DNA of 64,000 bases from Palsa-744 sp963734815 (GCA_963734815.1 CAVTIH010000001.1:620001-684000), one strand, 5' to 3'. Positions 34,128 to 43,875 are shown, counted from the stretch's first letter. The notes: a model not told the origin generated them from the letters alone. Translations and numbers: made by a program.

Positions 34128-37100
34128 ATGAACGCTCGCAGGTTCACCTCTACGGCTTTGGCATCTCTGTGTGCGCTGGCGGGCGCGCTCGCGTTCTGCC
34201 CCGCGCCCGGCGAGGCGGCATCCCACCACAACTACCTCTTCCAGTTCAAGGAAGTCCCGGCCGTAGGGCCACACAACGAAGCGATCGCGGTGCCCGGCCC
34301 GCTCACCGGTTCCAATGCGATGGCGGTGGACGGGGGTGAAGTGTATATCGCCGAAGGACAGGCACAATCCCGGCTCGACAAGTTCGACGCGGCGACCGGC
34401 GCATTCGTCGCGCAGTTCCCCCAGGTGCCGCCGCCAATGGAGTATATCGACCAGGGTCTCGCGATTGGGCACGCGACCGGCGAAGCCGAGGTGTACGTCG
34501 GAGCCGACGAACTCGTCGAAGGACGCCCATTCGGTCGCGTGACCATCTATGACGCATCGGGAAAATTGCAGAGCGTCTGGGATGGGAAAGCGACCTCGAG
34601 CAAAGGCTTCGGTTGCTTTGAATGCGGCGGAACCGGAGATGTGGCGGTGGACAACTCCTCCGGCCTGCTTGGGGATTGGGCCGTGAACGATGTCTTCGTC
34701 GCCGACCCGATAAACAAAACGGTGGATGTCTTTGAGCCTGAAACGGGCAAAGGGGAACAGAAACCCATCGCGGAACTGACGGGCATCTCGCCGAGCGAAC
34801 CCTTCGTCACCAGGCCGGTTCAGGTGGCGGTCTCGGCGGTCAACGGCGACGTCCTGGTCCTCGAAGAAGGTCGGGGTGTGGACATCTTCAAGCCGGGGGT
34901 GCTCCCCGGGCAGTACGAATTCGTTTCGAAATTTGCTCTCCCAGCAAGTTCCCTGAACAAACTCGACGCGAGCGACGGTGAAGGCGACATCTACATCGCC
35001 GGCGGCAGCGGCGTCTTCGAGTTCAACGCCGCCGGCGAACTCCAGGGACAGATCACTCCGCAAGCCGCACCGAACTCGAACTGGGGGAGCGAAATCGCGT
35101 ACCCGTACAGTGTGACGGCCGACCCGGTCTCGCACCACGTATACGTCGGCACGTATTCGGGGTCATCCGAATTCCCAGCGGCTCCGGTTTTGGTTTTCGG
35201 GCCAAACATCGTGCTTCCGGACGTGGCCACGGGCCCGGCGTCGAGTGTGGCGCCGACGAGCGCGACGCTGAACGGCACGGTCGATCTCGATCAAGCGGGT
35301 GCCGCGACCTGTGGGTTCGACTGGGGCACCAGCAGCTCCCTGCTCCAGGAATTCGCGCCCTGCTCGGGGAAGGTCGAAGCGGAAGGCAAAGTGCCGGTGA
35401 GTGGGCTGTTGAGCAAACTCCAGCCCGACACGACCTACTACTACCGGCCGGAGGCGACCAACGCCAATGGCACCAACAGCGAATCGTTGGTGGAACACTT
35501 CACGACGCCCGGCCCAGGCCTGCGCGCGGAGTCGGTCTCGGACGTGGCGTCCACGTCGGCGACGTTCGATGCCACGATCAACCCCAACAAGCATCCCGCC
35601 AGCTACTACTTCCAGTACGGCAAGAGCGCCGCATACGAATCCGAGGTGCCGCTGGCGCCGGGTGCATTCCTGGGCTCGGGCGAAGCAGATGTGGAAGTCG
35701 ACCGCCACATCCAGGGATTGGCGGCGGGAACCACCTATCACTACCGGCTGGTGGTGGTGAGTGAACTGGAAGTGGAACCTGGAGTGGTCAGGCCGGTGGC
35801 GTTTCCCGACGCGGACCGCACGTTCAGGACGCAGATCGCCGGCGGTGGCCTCGTGCTCCCCGACGGCCGCCAGTGGGAACTCGTCTCCCCACCGGACAAG
35901 CACGGCGCGTTGATCGAGCCGATCAGGGGGGCCGGTGGGATTCCCCAGGCTTCCATGGCGGGCGGCATGATGACGTATCTCACGACCACCCCCACGGAAA
36001 GCAACCCGGCGGGATACTCCCTCGGCGTGCAGGTTCTCTCCACACGGGGCTCCGGCGGCGGCTGGTCCTCGCAGGACATTTCGCTGCCGCACGCGATCCC
36101 GACCGACGTGAGCATCGGTCAAGGGGAAGAGTACCGAGCCTTCTCGCAGGACTTGTCGACTAGCCTTCCCGAATCGTTTGGTCTCTTCAGCTCGCTCGCC
36201 CCCGATGTGTTCCCGCTGGACACCGGCCGCACTCCCTATCTGCGCCACAACTTGACGTGTTGGACGACGCCGGCGAGCTGCTACGAGCCGCTCGCGACAG
36301 CCGCGCCGGGCTATGCGGACGTGCCGCCCGGGACGAACCTCAACGGCGGCGGCGGCCTGACGGGAGCCGTGCAATATGTCGACGGCACTCCCGATCTCAC
36401 GCACGTCGTGCTGAATTCGAGTGTGGCGTTGACGGCCACGGGTGGCTCCCTTTACGAGTGGTCGTCCGGCAAGCCGCCCGCGGAAGAGCTCCAGTCGATC
36501 GGTGTGCTGCCGGCAAGCGAAGGCGGGACAGTGGTGAACGGCAGTCTTGGCTTCAGCAATGCATCGATGAGGCACGCTCTCTCCAACGACGGTTCACGCG
36601 CCGTGTGGGGATACACACTTCCAGGAGCCAGACAGCTTTATCTGCGCGATATGGTCAAAGGTGAAACGGTCAGGCTGGATGCCGTCCAAGGCGGCTCTGG
36701 TGGAGGGTCACCGCCGGCTGCGGGGTTCCAGTTCGCCAGCAGCGACGACTCGAAGGTGTTCTTCACCGATACGCAACGTTTGACGAGCAACTCAAACGCC
36801 ACGATCGGCAAGCCCGATCTGTATGAGTGTGAAATCTCGGAAGTCGCGGGAAAGCTGAAGTGCGCGTTGAGCGATTTGACTCCGGGGAGCCCGGGGCAGG
36901 CCGCGGCTGTGCGGGGTGGGCCGCTTGGCGGCAGCGAAGATGGGTCGTACCTGTACTTCGTCGCCTCCGGTGCCCTGTCGAGTGGTGAAAACGCGCGGCA
37001 CGAAAAGGCGGCGCTGGGTGGCGATAACCTCTACATGCTGCACTACGACGGCAGCACCGCGAAATGGGAAGCTCCGCAGCTGGTCGGCGTGCTCGCGGGT

Positions 37101-38129
37101 GACGGCCCGGAAGGCGAAGACTCACCCGACTGGGGCCGTGGTGAAGTCAACCTCGTGACTCAGCCCACGCGGGTCTCGCCAGATGGCCGGTATCTGGCGT
37201 TCATGTCGAGCCGGTCGTTGACCGGCTATGACAATCACGACGCGAACAGCGGCAAGGCAGACGAGGAGGTCTTCCTGTTCGACGCGCACGGGAGTCGTTT
37301 GGTGTGTGCGTCGTGCAACCCAACCGGCGCAAAGCCCACAGGCGTCAGAGCCCTCATCCAAGGAGGAGGCCGTATAATTGAACAGAGCGGGGTGTGGGGA
37401 AACGCCGATGAATGGTTGGCGGCGAGCATCCCGGGCTGGACGCCGTACGAGCTTCAGGGCACGAGCTACCAGTCGCGGTATTTGTCCAATGAAGGCCGAT
37501 TGTTCTTCGACAGCAGCGATGGGCTCGTGCCGCAGGACATCAACAACAACGAGGACGTGTACGAGTACGAGCCGGCTGGGATCGGGAGCTGCTCGGCGTC
37601 GTCCTCGACGTTCAGCGAAGGCTCGGGTGGCTGTGTGGGGTTGCTCTCCTCGGGCACCTCGGCGTTCGAATCGGCGTTCCTGGACGCGAGTGAAAGCGGC
37701 AGCGATGTGTTCTTCATGACGGCGGAAGCGCTCGTTCCGGGGGACGTGGACACTGCGTACGACGTGTATGACGCTCATGCGTGCACGAGCGAATCGCCAT
37801 GTCTCAGCACCCCGGTGCCGTCGCCTGAATGCATCACGGCCGACGCGTGCCGCAGCGCGCCGACGCCGCAGCCGGCGGCTTTCGGTGCGCCGGCGAGCGC
37901 GACGTTCTCGGGTGCCGGGAACGTCACGCCGTCCGCGGCGGGGCCGGCGGCTCAGTCGAGGTCGAAGCCGTTGACGCGGGCGCAGAAGCTCGCGCGGGCG
38001 TTGGCGCAGTGCCGCAAGCGCGATGGGGCGCGGCGGGGCCGGCGTGTGGTCTGTGAACGGCAGGCGCGGAAACGATATGGGGCGAGGCAGTCTCGCAAGG
38101 CCAATGCGACGAAGAGGGGCAAGGGGTGA
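34128..38129 (+). CDS. Giant secreted beta-propeller/Fn3-like protein A2
   Basis: A 1333-aa exported protein. The signal peptide is MNARRFTSTALASLCALAG and the following residues (start fixed by AGGAGGAG and by its match to A4). NHL-like propeller repeats (GEVYIAEGQAQSRLDKFDAA, GDVAVDNSS) fill about 30-390, then two Fn3-like domains near 395-490 and 500-610, LPDGRQWELVSP near 620, and a PD40/TolB-like region with SPDGRYLAFMSS and CASCNPTGAKP near 1045-1110. The end has ASATFSGAGNVTP, a linker, LTRAQKLARALAQC and a basic tail with a second Cys (VVCERQARKRYG). The stop overlaps the B2 GTG. Confidence 0.8.
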   Translation: MNARRFTSTALASLCALAGALAFCPAPGEAASHHNYLFQFKEVPAVGPHNEAIAVPGPLTGSNAMAVDGGEVYIAEGQAQSRLDKFDAATGAFVAQFPQVPPPMEYIDQGLAIGHATGEAEVYVGADELVEGRPFGRVTIYDASGKLQSVWDGKATSSKGFGCFECGGTGDVAVDNSSGLLGDWAVNDVFVADPINKTVDVFEPETGKGEQKPIAELTGISPSEPFVTRPVQVAVSAVNGDVLVLEEGRGVDIFKPGVLPGQYEFVSKFALPASSLNKLDASDGEGDIYIAGGSGVFEFNAAGELQGQITPQAAPNSNWGSEIAYPYSVTADPVSHHVYVGTYSGSSEFPAAPVLVFGPNIVLPDVATGPASSVAPTSATLNGTVDLDQAGAATCGFDWGTSSSLLQEFAPCSGKVEAEGKVPVSGLLSKLQPDTTYYYRPEATNANGTNSESLVEHFTTPGPGLRAESVSDVASTSATFDATINPNKHPASYYFQYGKSAAYESEVPLAPGAFLGSGEADVEVDRHIQGLAAGTTYHYRLVVVSELEVEPGVVRPVAFPDADRTFRTQIAGGGLVLPDGRQWELVSPPDKHGALIEPIRGAGGIPQASMAGGMMTYLTTTPTESNPAGYSLGVQVLSTRGSGGGWSSQDISLPHAIPTDVSIGQGEEYRAFSQDLSTSLPESFGLFSSLAPDVFPLDTGRTPYLRHNLTCWTTPASCYEPLATAAPGYADVPPGTNLNGGGGLTGAVQYVDGTPDLTHVVLNSSVALTATGGSLYEWSSGKPPAEELQSIGVLPASEGGTVVNGSLGFSNASMRHALSNDGSRAVWGYTLPGARQLYLRDMVKGETVRLDAVQGGSGGGSPPAAGFQFASSDDSKVFFTDTQRLTSNSNATIGKPDLYECEISEVAGKLKCALSDLTPGSPGQAAAVRGGPLGGSEDGSYLYFVASGALSSGENARHEKAALGGDNLYMLHYDGSTAKWEAPQLVGVLAGDGPEGEDSPDWGRGEVNLVTQPTRVSPDGRYLAFMSSRSLTGYDNHDANSGKADEEVFLFDAHGSRLVCASCNPTGAKPTGVRALIQGGGRIIEQSGVWGNADEWLAASIPGWTPYELQGTSYQSRYLSNEGRLFFDSSDGLVPQDINNNEDVYEYEPAGIGSCSASSSTFSEGSGGCVGLLSSGTSAFESAFLDASESGSDVFFMTAEALVPGDVDTAYDVYDAHACTSESPCLSTPVPSPECITADACRSAPTPQPAAFGAPASATFSGAGNVTPSAAGPAAQSRSKPLTRAQKLARALAQCRKRDGARRGRRVVCERQARKRYGARQSRKANATKRGKG

Positions 38130-41100
38130 TCGCGGTGCGTTTGATCAAGGGAAGTGTTCTCGGCGTGGCCGCTGCCTGCGTGCTCGCGATGGCGGGCGCG
38201 GCGCCCGCACTGGCTGAAGGGGAAGGGCTGGCCCCGTGGTGGGGCATGACATCCGGTGAGCGCCCGACCGACCTGCGGGCGGGTCTCGGGGCGGATGCGG
38301 TGCAGAAGCTGACGGTCAGCGCCACGCAGGGCGAGGTCGCGATCCTGGAACCGCAACGGCTCAGAGAACTCGAAGAGGGCCTTCGCACGCAGTTGAGCGA
38401 ACTTCTGTACGTACTGGTGCCATACAACGCCACAGCCGCGGAAATGCAGAAAGCGCTTGAAGCGCTCTTCCCGGACCGCCAGGTGGTGGTGACGCACGGG
38501 CAGGGCAATGAAGCAGGCACCGAACCGTATGAAATCGTGTTTCCCGACCAGTCGGTGCCGCCGCTGTTCGCCGACGGAGAATTTTCGGCGCTCTTCCCTG
38601 GAGGAGAACCACTCTCCTGTAAAGGCGCAGTGGGTGCGGGCTGCAAGCACGAAGCGTCGGTGGCTGTGGTCTCGGAAGGTAAGCCCGACGGGCAGATCGT
38701 CGTCACGGCGCAGAATCGCGGCGACGGTGCGATCGACGCCAACGCCAGCCCGGTCACGCTTGCGGACCAGCTGCCCGCGGGGCTGGAACCCGTCCAGATC
38801 GAAGCGCTTTCCGGTTCGAACCAAGTCGGAAATAACGCGAACCGTGGGCCTGTGAGCTGCACCCTGAAACCGCTCGGCTGCAAATACGAAGGCACATATA
38901 AAAATAGCAACAATGTGGTGGGGCCAAAGGTCCTGAAGCCTTTCGAACAGCTCGAAATGAAGATCGCGGTGGTCCCCAAGGCGGGCGCCGCGAGCGGCGA
39001 ACGCAACAGCGCGACGATCTCCGGGGGCGGCGCCGCGAAGGCGGCTGCCGCGACCAGCGGGATCGAAGTGAACGGCACGGAAAGGTTCGGAGTAGAAGAC
39101 TACGAGCTGATCCCCGAAAACTTCGGCGGCTCGGTCGACACGCAGGCGGGGTCGCACCCCTTCCAGCTCACCACCGTGGTGAATCTGAACACCGAGCAGA
39201 ACGACTCGCGGGGCACGGCGAGGACCGCTCGGCTGCCGAAGGACATCGTTGCCGAACTGCCAAAGGGGCTGTTCGGCAACCCGACGCCGTTGCCGCAGTG
39301 CACCGACAAGCAGTTCAATCACCAGGTCGAAACTCCAGAAGGACAGCTCGCGACCGAATGCGCGCCGGACACGGCGATCGGCGTGGCGACCGTGACGGCG
39401 ACCCTGCCCGCGAGTGGCAACGGTACCTTCACCGCCTCAGACCCGATCTTCAACCTGCAGCCGAATAAGGGCGAGCCCGCGCGCTTCGCGTTCCGGGCGG
39501 CCGGGGTCGCCCCGGTGTTTCTCGACACGTCGATCCGCACGGGCGGGGACTATGGCGTGAACGTCACGTCGCACAACGTCACCCAGCTCACCTATCTGAT
39601 CAACACACAGCTGACGTTCTGGGGCGTGCCCGGCGATCCGCGGCACGACCGCGACCGCGGCTGGGAATGCCTCGAGGAATTCGGCTCCTGCCCGCCGTCG
39701 ACGGCGCAGGCGCCGCCGCCGTTCCTGGGGATGCCGACATCGTGCGAAGCGCCGTACGAATCGGTCATGCAGGGAGACTCGTGGTCCTCGGGCGGGGTCC
39801 CGACGCAGCAGGCGCAGCCGGTTACCTATCGTCTGCCGGAAGCGCTCGATGGCTGCAACCATCTGCCGTTCGACCCATCGATCACGGTCGCTCCGGATAT
39901 CCCGAACGCGAGCAGTGCCACGGGCTTGACGGTCGGGGTGCACATTTCGCAGACGGCGACGCTGAACCCCGAAGGGCTCGCCGAGTCGACGGTGAGGAAT
40001 ACGACGGTCGCGTTGCCCGAAGGTGTCGCGTTGAACCCGGCGGGCGCGGATGGCCTGGGGGCGTGCTCGCCCGCGGAGATCGGCTTCACCGGCGTCGAAC
40101 CGGGATCTGGAGGCGGAACCGACCTGTTCACGCCGGACAGGGGGAACCCGTTCTGCCCTGCTGAATCGAAGATCGGGACGGTGAGCATCAAAACGCCGCT
40201 GCTGCCGCACGCGTTGGAAGGCGCGGTGTATCTTGCGACACAGAACGAAAACCCGTTCGGTGCGCTCGTCGCGATGTACATCGTCGCGCAGGACCCCTTC
40301 TCGGGGGTGCTGGTGAAGCTTCCCGGCAAAGTGGTGCTCGATGAACACACGGGCCGCGTGGTGACGACGTTCGAAAACACGCCGGAGCTTCCGTTTGAAG
40401 AACTCGAACTGCACTTCTTCGGTGGGGAACGCGCGCCACTCGGCACGCCCGCGCTGTGCGGGACGTACACGACCGAAACGGCGGTCACGCCGTGGTCGGG
40501 CAACGAAACGGTGCACCCCACGACGAACTTCGACATCGTCGCGGGCCCGCAGGGCAAGCCGTGCGCGAACCCGCTGCCGTTCAAGCCGACGCTGACGGCG
40601 GGCACGTCGAGTATCCAGGCGGGTGGGTTCAGCCCGTTCACGATGACGATGTCCCGTGAAGATGACGAACAGAGCCTGAAGTCGATCGAACTGCACATGC
40701 CGCTCGGGATGTCCGGGACGCTCTCGACCGTGAAGCTCTGCGGCGAAGCGCAGGCGAACGCGGGGACGTGCGGCCCGGAAAGCGAAATCGGCGAAACGAT
40801 CGTCAGCGTCGGGATCGGCGGCGACCCTTTCAGCGTAAAGGGCGGAAAGGTCTATATAACGGGACCGTACAAGGGAGCACCATTCGGGCTGTCGATCGTG
40901 AACCCCGCGAAGGCGGGGCCGTTCGACCTCGGGAAAGTCATCGTGCGCGCGAAGATCAATGTGAACCCAGAAACGGCGGGGCTGACGATCACGACGGACA
41001 CCGAAGGCCCGTACAAGCTTCCCACGATCCTCGACGGGATACCCCTGCAGATCAGGCACGTGAACGTGAACATCAACCGGCCGAACTTCACGTTCAACGC

Positions 41101-41878
41101 GACGAACTGCAGCCCGATGGCGATCACCGGAACGCTCGGCAGCTCCGAAGGCGCCACATCCACGCTGTCGGTGCCCTACCAGATCACCAACTGCGCGGTG
41201 CTGGCGTTCAAACCGAAGCTTGAAGCGTCCACCTCGGGAAAATCCTCGAGGCTCGACGGGACCAGCCTGAACGTGAAGCTGGGCTACCCCGCGGGGCCCT
41301 ACGACGCAAACATCTCGAAGGTCAAAGTCGAACTACCGGAGGCGCTGCCCTCACGGCTACCGACGCTACAGAAGGCGTGCCGCGCGTCAACATTTGAAGC
41401 GAACCCCGCGGAATGCCCGGCGGCGTCCGTGATCGGCCACGCGACCGCTACCACCCCGGTGTTGCCCGTCCCGTTGACTGGCCCGGCGTACTTCGTCTCG
41501 CACGGCGGGGAAGCGTTCCCGAGCCTGATCATCGTACTCCAGGGGTACGGCGTGACCGTGCACCTGGTGGGGACCACGTTCATCAGCAAAACGGGGATCA
41601 CGAGCAGCACGTTCAAGACGGTCCCCGACGTTCCGGTCGGAAGCTTCGAACTGAACCTCCCCGCCGGTCCCTACTCCGCGCTCACCGCGCTCGGGAACCT
41701 CTGCAAGGACAAGACCCTGCCGATGCCGACCGAATTCGTCGGTCAAAACGGCGCGGAAATCCATACCACCACGAAGATCGCCGTCACCGGCTGCGCCAAG
41801 ACCAAGCACGCCAAGCACAAGCAGAAGGCGAAGGCGAAGCACAAGCGGGCGAAGGGAGGGAAGCGACGGAAGGGATAG
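38126..41878 (+). CDS. Giant secreted repeat protein B2 with lysine-rich tail
   Basis: A 1250-aa exported protein starting at GTG inside the A2 stop. The signal segment is near residues 9-30, then APWWGMTSGERPTDLRAG. A domain near 50-160 has the NATAAEMQKALEALFPD pattern followed by a YEIVF strand, known as a repeat in other surface proteins. A DUF11-like segment and four beta-rich units follow (LPKGLFGNP, LPEGVALNPAGADGL, MPLGMSGTLSTVKLCG, LPEALPSRLPTLQKAC), with the shared FGGERAPLGTP and GPAYFVSHGGEAFPSLII blocks. The tail is KHKQKAKAKHKRAKGGKRRK. No sorting motif of known type. Confidence 0.8.
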   Translation: MIAVRLIKGSVLGVAAACVLAMAGAAPALAEGEGLAPWWGMTSGERPTDLRAGLGADAVQKLTVSATQGEVAILEPQRLRELEEGLRTQLSELLYVLVPYNATAAEMQKALEALFPDRQVVVTHGQGNEAGTEPYEIVFPDQSVPPLFADGEFSALFPGGEPLSCKGAVGAGCKHEASVAVVSEGKPDGQIVVTAQNRGDGAIDANASPVTLADQLPAGLEPVQIEALSGSNQVGNNANRGPVSCTLKPLGCKYEGTYKNSNNVVGPKVLKPFEQLEMKIAVVPKAGAASGERNSATISGGGAAKAAAATSGIEVNGTERFGVEDYELIPENFGGSVDTQAGSHPFQLTTVVNLNTEQNDSRGTARTARLPKDIVAELPKGLFGNPTPLPQCTDKQFNHQVETPEGQLATECAPDTAIGVATVTATLPASGNGTFTASDPIFNLQPNKGEPARFAFRAAGVAPVFLDTSIRTGGDYGVNVTSHNVTQLTYLINTQLTFWGVPGDPRHDRDRGWECLEEFGSCPPSTAQAPPPFLGMPTSCEAPYESVMQGDSWSSGGVPTQQAQPVTYRLPEALDGCNHLPFDPSITVAPDIPNASSATGLTVGVHISQTATLNPEGLAESTVRNTTVALPEGVALNPAGADGLGACSPAEIGFTGVEPGSGGGTDLFTPDRGNPFCPAESKIGTVSIKTPLLPHALEGAVYLATQNENPFGALVAMYIVAQDPFSGVLVKLPGKVVLDEHTGRVVTTFENTPELPFEELELHFFGGERAPLGTPALCGTYTTETAVTPWSGNETVHPTTNFDIVAGPQGKPCANPLPFKPTLTAGTSSIQAGGFSPFTMTMSREDDEQSLKSIELHMPLGMSGTLSTVKLCGEAQANAGTCGPESEIGETIVSVGIGGDPFSVKGGKVYITGPYKGAPFGLSIVNPAKAGPFDLGKVIVRAKINVNPETAGLTITTDTEGPYKLPTILDGIPLQIRHVNVNINRPNFTFNATNCSPMAITGTLGSSEGATSTLSVPYQITNCAVLAFKPKLEASTSGKSSRLDGTSLNVKLGYPAGPYDANISKVKVELPEALPSRLPTLQKACRASTFEANPAECPAASVIGHATATTPVLPVPLTGPAYFVSHGGEAFPSLIIVLQGYGVTVHLVGTTFISKTGITSSTFKTVPDVPVGSFELNLPAGPYSALTALGNLCKDKTLPMPTEFVGQNGAEIHTTTKIAVTGCAKTKHAKHKQKAKAKHKRAKGGKRRKG

Positions 41879-41902
41879 GCTCGTCGGGCGTCGATCGCCG
41901 GG

Positions 41903-42400
41903 TCAGAATCGCGGTGGAGGGTGGATTCGCAGTGCAGGCGCAGTGGGTGCGAGCGCGGCGAGTTGCGTTGCGATGATCGAGTGGTGGGTGTCGGCTGTGA
42001 GGAGGTCGTAGCCGTGGGCGAAGACGGTTGCGGCGATCTGGATGTCGAGGATCCACGCCACCCTGTGGTCGGGCTTCGAGCGGTCTCTCGGCCGTTTGGG
42101 GGTCGAGGGTGGAGTCGGGATGGCGGCGCGCAGCGCGCCCGCGATGTCGGCCGCGCGGTCATCGAACGCCAGCACCTCGACCAGGCTCGCGTCGATCTGG
42201 TCGCGCAGCCACCGCAACTGCGCGCCAGCTGCGTGCCTCCCGGCCGCCTCGGCCTTGTGCAGGCCGTGAGATATCTCTTTGAGAGTGGTCGCCGTGAACG
42301 CGATCGGGTCGCCCGCGCGCCGGCGATCCCGGGCGTGGTCGAGAACGGCGCTGTCCGGTCGCAGGCGGGCGGCGGTGGTCGTGTCCCACGCTGCAGGCAT
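41903..42400 (-). CDS. PIN-like toxin (VapC family), pair 3
   Basis: A 165-aa protein with PIN features: Asp near residue 6 (AAWDTTTAARL), LAFDDRAADIAGAL, ILDIQIAATVFAHG and LLTADTHH giving the conserved acids. It contains an Arg/Pro/Ser-rich insertion near 95-110. It follows its antitoxin by six bases. It converges with B2, marking the downstream border of cassette 2. Confidence 0.75.
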   Translation of the reverse strand: MPAAWDTTTAARLRPDSAVLDHARDRRRAGDPIAFTATTLKEISHGLHKAEAAGRHAAGAQLRWLRDQIDASLVEVLAFDDRAADIAGALRAAIPTPPSTPKRPRDRSKPDHRVAWILDIQIAATVFAHGYDLLTADTHHSIIATQLAALAPTAPALRIHPPPRF

Positions 42401-42406
42401 CTGTGC

Positions 42407-42766
42407 TCAGGCTTCTGTGCGGAGCGTCCCAGCGAGCTCGATCAGGTCCGGCTCGCTCAGAGGGGCGGCCGTTCTGCCAGGGGCCGGGGCGGCGTCGAGG
42501 AAGCCCTGCCAGCGCTCCTCCGCGCGCCTGCTCAGCTCGATCGAGCGGCGACGCTCCTCCAGGCGTTCGGCCGCGAGGCGAACGAGAACGTCGTTCGGCG
42601 TCGTGCCCACGGCGTCGGCGATGCCCACGATCTCGCTCCATACCTGCTCCGGCACGGTGAGCTGGGCGCGGCGCCCAGTACGGCGAGGGGCGCGCCGACG
42701 ACCCTCGCGTGGTCCCATGACCTCTTCGCTCGGCAGCAGAACGGTTGGCTCATGAGCGTCGAACAT
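42407..42766 (-). CDS. Antitoxin-like protein, pair 3
   Basis: A 119-aa protein. The middle part (RAQLTVPEQVWSEIVGIADA, then TTPNDVLVRLAAERLEERRR) looks like a ribbon-helix-helix domain, followed by a C-terminal toxin-binding region (SEPDLIELAGTLRTEA). ATG 42766 (MFDAHEPT) is preferred to a start eight codons further up. The assignment rests on the fold pattern and on its place directly before a PIN toxin. Confidence 0.65.
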   Translation of the reverse strand: MFDAHEPTVLLPSEEVMGPREGRRRAPRRTGRRAQLTVPEQVWSEIVGIADAVGTTPNDVLVRLAAERLEERRRSIELSRRAEERWQGFLDAAPAPGRTAAPLSEPDLIELAGTLRTEA

Positions 42767-42840
42767 GACACAACCACCATAGCACGGCATAAGCTGCGTT
42801 ACATTGTTGTTCGCCGCCTGCGCGATGGTAAGGGCGTATC

Positions 42841-43290
42841 TCAGTAGGTGGCTTCGAGGGTCGCGCGGTGGGCCTTCTTGAAAGCGATCAGGCCGCTGGC
42901 GAGCTGGAGGAGCGCGAGGTGGTTCTCCTCCTTCTTGGACCAGCGGATGAGGATGCCGCGGTTGCGGTTCAGCCAGGAGTGCGTGGCCTCGACGACCCAG
43001 CGCCTTGCACGCCAGCCGGGTGTGCGCGCCTTGAGCTTGATCTCCTCTCCCCGCGCACGGATATGCGGCGTGTAGCCGTGTTTGACAGCCAGATCGTGCA
43101 TCGGTGGGGAGTCATACCCACGATCGAGGCACAGCCCCTGTGGAAACTCTGGCGTCGGCTCGGGACGCTCGATCGGGATGCTGGCGAGAGTCGGCTCTAG
43201 CAGCGGCTGGTCGTTGCGGTTGGCACCGTCGTGCGCCAACCCGATCGGGACCCCCGCTCCCTCGCTGAGAACTGAACGCTTCGCCCCCCC
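42841..43290 (-). CDS. IS5-like transposase, second frame (orfB)
   Basis: The continuation of the transposase in the -1 frame from the G7 run: KRSVLSEGAGVPIGLAHDGA, CLDRGYDSPPMHDLAVKHGY with the second Asp, and RWVVEATHSWLNRNRGILIR with the catalytic Glu in the Y-(2)-R-(3)-E-(6)-K-like region. It has no good start of its own, so it is expected to be made by frameshifting at the G run. Confidence 0.8.
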   Translation of the reverse strand, partial: GGAKRSVLSEGAGVPIGLAHDGANRNDQPLLEPTLASIPIERPEPTPEFPQGLCLDRGYDSPPMHDLAVKHGYTPHIRARGEEIKLKARTPGWRARRWVVEATHSWLNRNRGILIRWSKKEENHLALLQLASGLIAFKKAHRATLEATY

Positions 43291-43685
43291 TTGGCCCGGT
43301 CAGTGGGATTCGGGCCGGTCTTTGCGCCACCGAGAGGGGCCTTGGTCATCGCGCCATCGGCTGCCAGCCACGCCCAGTCGATCCCTACAACCTCGTCGTA
43401 CTCCAGCAGTCCCTGACGCCATATCTCGTGGAATACCCCAGCCCGCTCCCACTCCTGAAAACGCCGGTGCGCCGAACTGGAGTGACAGACCCCGGTCGCG
43501 TTCAGCGCGTTCCACTGCATCCCCGTCCTGAGGACCAGCAAAATCGCGTCCATCGCGTCGCGATCCGCTACCCGCGGATTGTGACACCCCAACGGGTGCG
43601 CCGGACGCTCCGGCAGCAATGCCTCGACCCGCTCCCACAACCAATCAGGCATACGCCAACCATCATCGAAGTCGATCAAACCCAT
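43197..43685 (-). CDS. IS5-like transposase, first frame (orfA)
   Basis: About 162 residues: MPDWLWERVEALLPERPAHP, GMQWNALNATGVCHSSSAHR and VVGIDWAWLAADGAMTKAPL, the last holding the first catalytic Asp region. After AKGG the frame leaves the conserved sequence and ends at a TGA. A run of seven G (minus strand, 43284-43290) lies at the point where the conserved protein shifts to the -1 frame, so the active product is probably an orfA-orfB fusion. Start at MGLIDFDDGW is preferred (43685). Confidence 0.8.
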   Translation of the reverse strand: MGLIDFDDGWRMPDWLWERVEALLPERPAHPLGCHNPRVADRDAMDAILLVLRTGMQWNALNATGVCHSSSAHRRFQEWERAGVFHEIWRQGLLEYDEVVGIDWAWLAADGAMTKAPLGGAKTGPNPTDRAKGGRSVQFSARERGSRSGWRTTVPTATTSRC

Positions 43686-43779
43686 CAGGAACCTCCTGGT
43701 CGCTTGGATAAGCGGCCGGCCGATCAAGAGATTCGACGCGGGCTACACGACTCCTACCGAGATACGCCCTAAGCGGGAA

Positions 43780-43875
43780 TCAGGGACGGGTGGCGATATA
43801 GCCGCGCAGGAGGGGCTCGGGGATGATCCAGTCGCCGCGACCGCGGTGTTCTGCGATCCCGGCCTTCTCCATCAT
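43780..43875 (-). pseudogene. Possible remnant of an AAA-type ATPase gene
   Basis: The last ~32 codons of a minus-strand frame read MEKAGIAEHRGRGDWIIPEP and then LLRGYIATRP before a stop. The pattern resembles the winged-helix end of archaeal-type AAA ATPases found in actinobacteria. The rest of the frame shows no likeness. Region 43876-44040 has no recognisable gene. Weak call. Confidence 0.3.

Larger units (their letters stand above)
42832..43769 (-). mobile_element. IS5-family-like insertion sequence
   Basis: A 938-bp element. The 17-bp ends GGGCGTATCTCAGTAGG (42832-42848) and CCTACCGAGATACGCCC (43753-43769) are inverted repeats with one mismatch. TAA stands on both sides (42829-42831, 43770-43772), a 3-bp target duplication usual for this group. 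The transposase is read in two overlapping frames on the minus strand. Confidence 0.92.
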
